64,000 nt of DNA. Source: a bacterium EF100-94H03 bin56. GTDB lineage: Bacteria; Pseudomonadota; Alphaproteobacteria; SP197. A program made the position numbers and the translations under genes. The notes under the pieces are model-generated. The model had not been told where the DNA came from, ran no database searches, and saw only the letters and a program-made list of their open reading frames with translations. This document shows, piece after piece, positions 63,685 through 64,000 of the stretch. How positions within the stretch are numbered: the first letter of the stretch is position 1; every line of letters begins with the position of its first letter. The DNA lies in contig MPMV01000014.1 in assembly GCA_002238685.1 (NCBI GenBank), forward strand, positions 1 through 64,000, read 5' to 3'.

Positions 63685-64000
63685 ATGGCGATGAGGATGC
63701 GTGAGCGGATCGACCGGGCGCTGAAGTCGGGAGATCCGGGTGTCTTCTTCGACGCGGCGGGTGGTCTGCCGGCGGGCGTGGGCGAGGACGCCCTGAGCTC
63801 CGTGATCATGCTGGTAGGGCGTGATTGCGGGCTCTCCGCCGACGAGGTCGGCGTGCTCTCCTTCCTGGTGGCGGTGACCCAGACCCGCGAATGGCGGGGA
63901 ACGAAGGCATGGCCGCGGGTGCGGGCGAGGGCGGTGGACATTGCCAGGCACCGCCAGATGGATGCGCGGCGGGTCGTGGAGGCCGAGCGCGGTCTCGCCG
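63685..64000 (+). CDS. RepC-like winged-helix protein, N-terminal part (runs off right edge)
   Basis: From ATG 63685, with GGAAGGGG upstream, the frame is open to the window end (105 residues). SADEVGVLSFLVAVTQTREW and ARHRQMDARRVVEAERGLA align in spacing and pattern with the winged-helix of the RepC-like protein at 56883 (TPAEVRRLVYLVRHTRSGDW and GIGRRQVSAVERSLA). I read it as a second initiator-like gene, or a regulator with the same fold. The rest is outside the window. Confidence 0.55.
   Translation, partial: MAMRMRERIDRALKSGDPGVFFDAAGGLPAGVGEDALSSVIMLVGRDCGLSADEVGVLSFLVAVTQTREWRGTKAWPRVRARAVDIARHRQMDARRVVEAERGLA

Larger units (their letters stand above)
56551..64000. mobile_element. Integrated plasmid-like element (right end outside window)
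   Basis: From the truncated M20 gene onward all genes are of replicon or mobile type: a split repC-like initiator, a large serine recombinase, parA with a ribbon-helix-helix partner, repeat arrays, a B12-dependent ribonucleotide reductase and another repC-like gene. No metabolic neighbour continues across the boundary. The exact left junction lies between about 56500 and 56560, judged only from loss of the host gene's homology. The right end is not in the window. Confidence 0.65.

Noticed and set aside
60754..63951. 1065-codon minus-strand frame opposite nrdJ
   Set aside because: Antisense shadow of a gene with complete catalytic motifs, and it also reads through the repeat array.

Overview
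The window is a high-GC (clearly above 60 percent), gene-dense bacterial sequence. Gene content and style point to an alphaproteobacterium, probably in or near the Rhodospirillales: a narK1-narK2-narGHJI operon ending in a NifM-type parvulin, many ABC importers for small organic solutes, phytanoyl-CoA dioxygenase-like oxygenases, and a RepC-type replicon gene. The taxonomic call is an inference; no rRNA gene is present.

Layout. 1-3.9 kb: the N-terminal part of a cytochrome P450 cut by the window edge, a small hypothetical gene, a VapBC-type toxin-antitoxin pair and a Bcr/CflA-type drug exporter. 3.9-14.3 kb (minus strand): a complete respiratory nitrate reductase operon, narK1-narK2-narG-narH-narJ-narI-ppiC. 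14.4 kb: a divergent gene with an unusual HTH + DUF427 + DUF4379-like architecture. 15.4-21.2 kb: a zinc alcohol dehydrogenase, then a four-gene catabolic operon (oxygenase, non-metal M24 hydrolase, acyl-CoA dehydrogenase, CoA transferase). 21.4-25.6 kb: a glucose/mannose-type sugar ABC importer. 25.6-29.8 kb: an acquired and decayed island with a broken toxin-antitoxin locus, a tRNA-3'-end-like fragment, an arsenic locus in which arsR and acr3 are fused by an internal deletion while the downstream organoarsenical-export pair (GAPDH + ArsJ) is intact, and an S24 repressor pseudogene. 29.8-38.2 kb: a thiopurine methyltransferase-type gene, a second alcohol dehydrogenase, an orphan binding protein, tRNA-Gly(GCC), and single enzyme genes. 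38.2-51.4 kb: a dipeptide-type ABC system, a dimethylformamidase-like hydrolase and a branched-chain amino acid/urea-type ABC system whose two ATPases face the permeases; together these look like import and hydrolysis of amides or peptides. 51.6-56.5 kb: a HAD hydrolase, a conserved hypothetical gene, a GMC oxidoreductase and an M20-type amidohydrolase whose C-terminus is missing.

From about 56.55 kb to the right edge the content changes abruptly to plasmid- or integrative-element genes: a repC-like initiator split over two frames, a large serine recombinase, a parA plus ribbon-helix-helix partition pair flanked on both sides by arrays of the 8-bp repeat TTGCGCAW, a vitamin-B12-dependent ribonucleotide reductase and the start of a second repC-like gene. 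Upstream of repC the minus strand carries a TTGACA box, a stem-loop and an intrinsic-terminator-like hairpin in the order expected for a copy-control countertranscript RNA. The truncated M20 gene abutting this block suggests integration into that gene. This element is the most novel part of the window.
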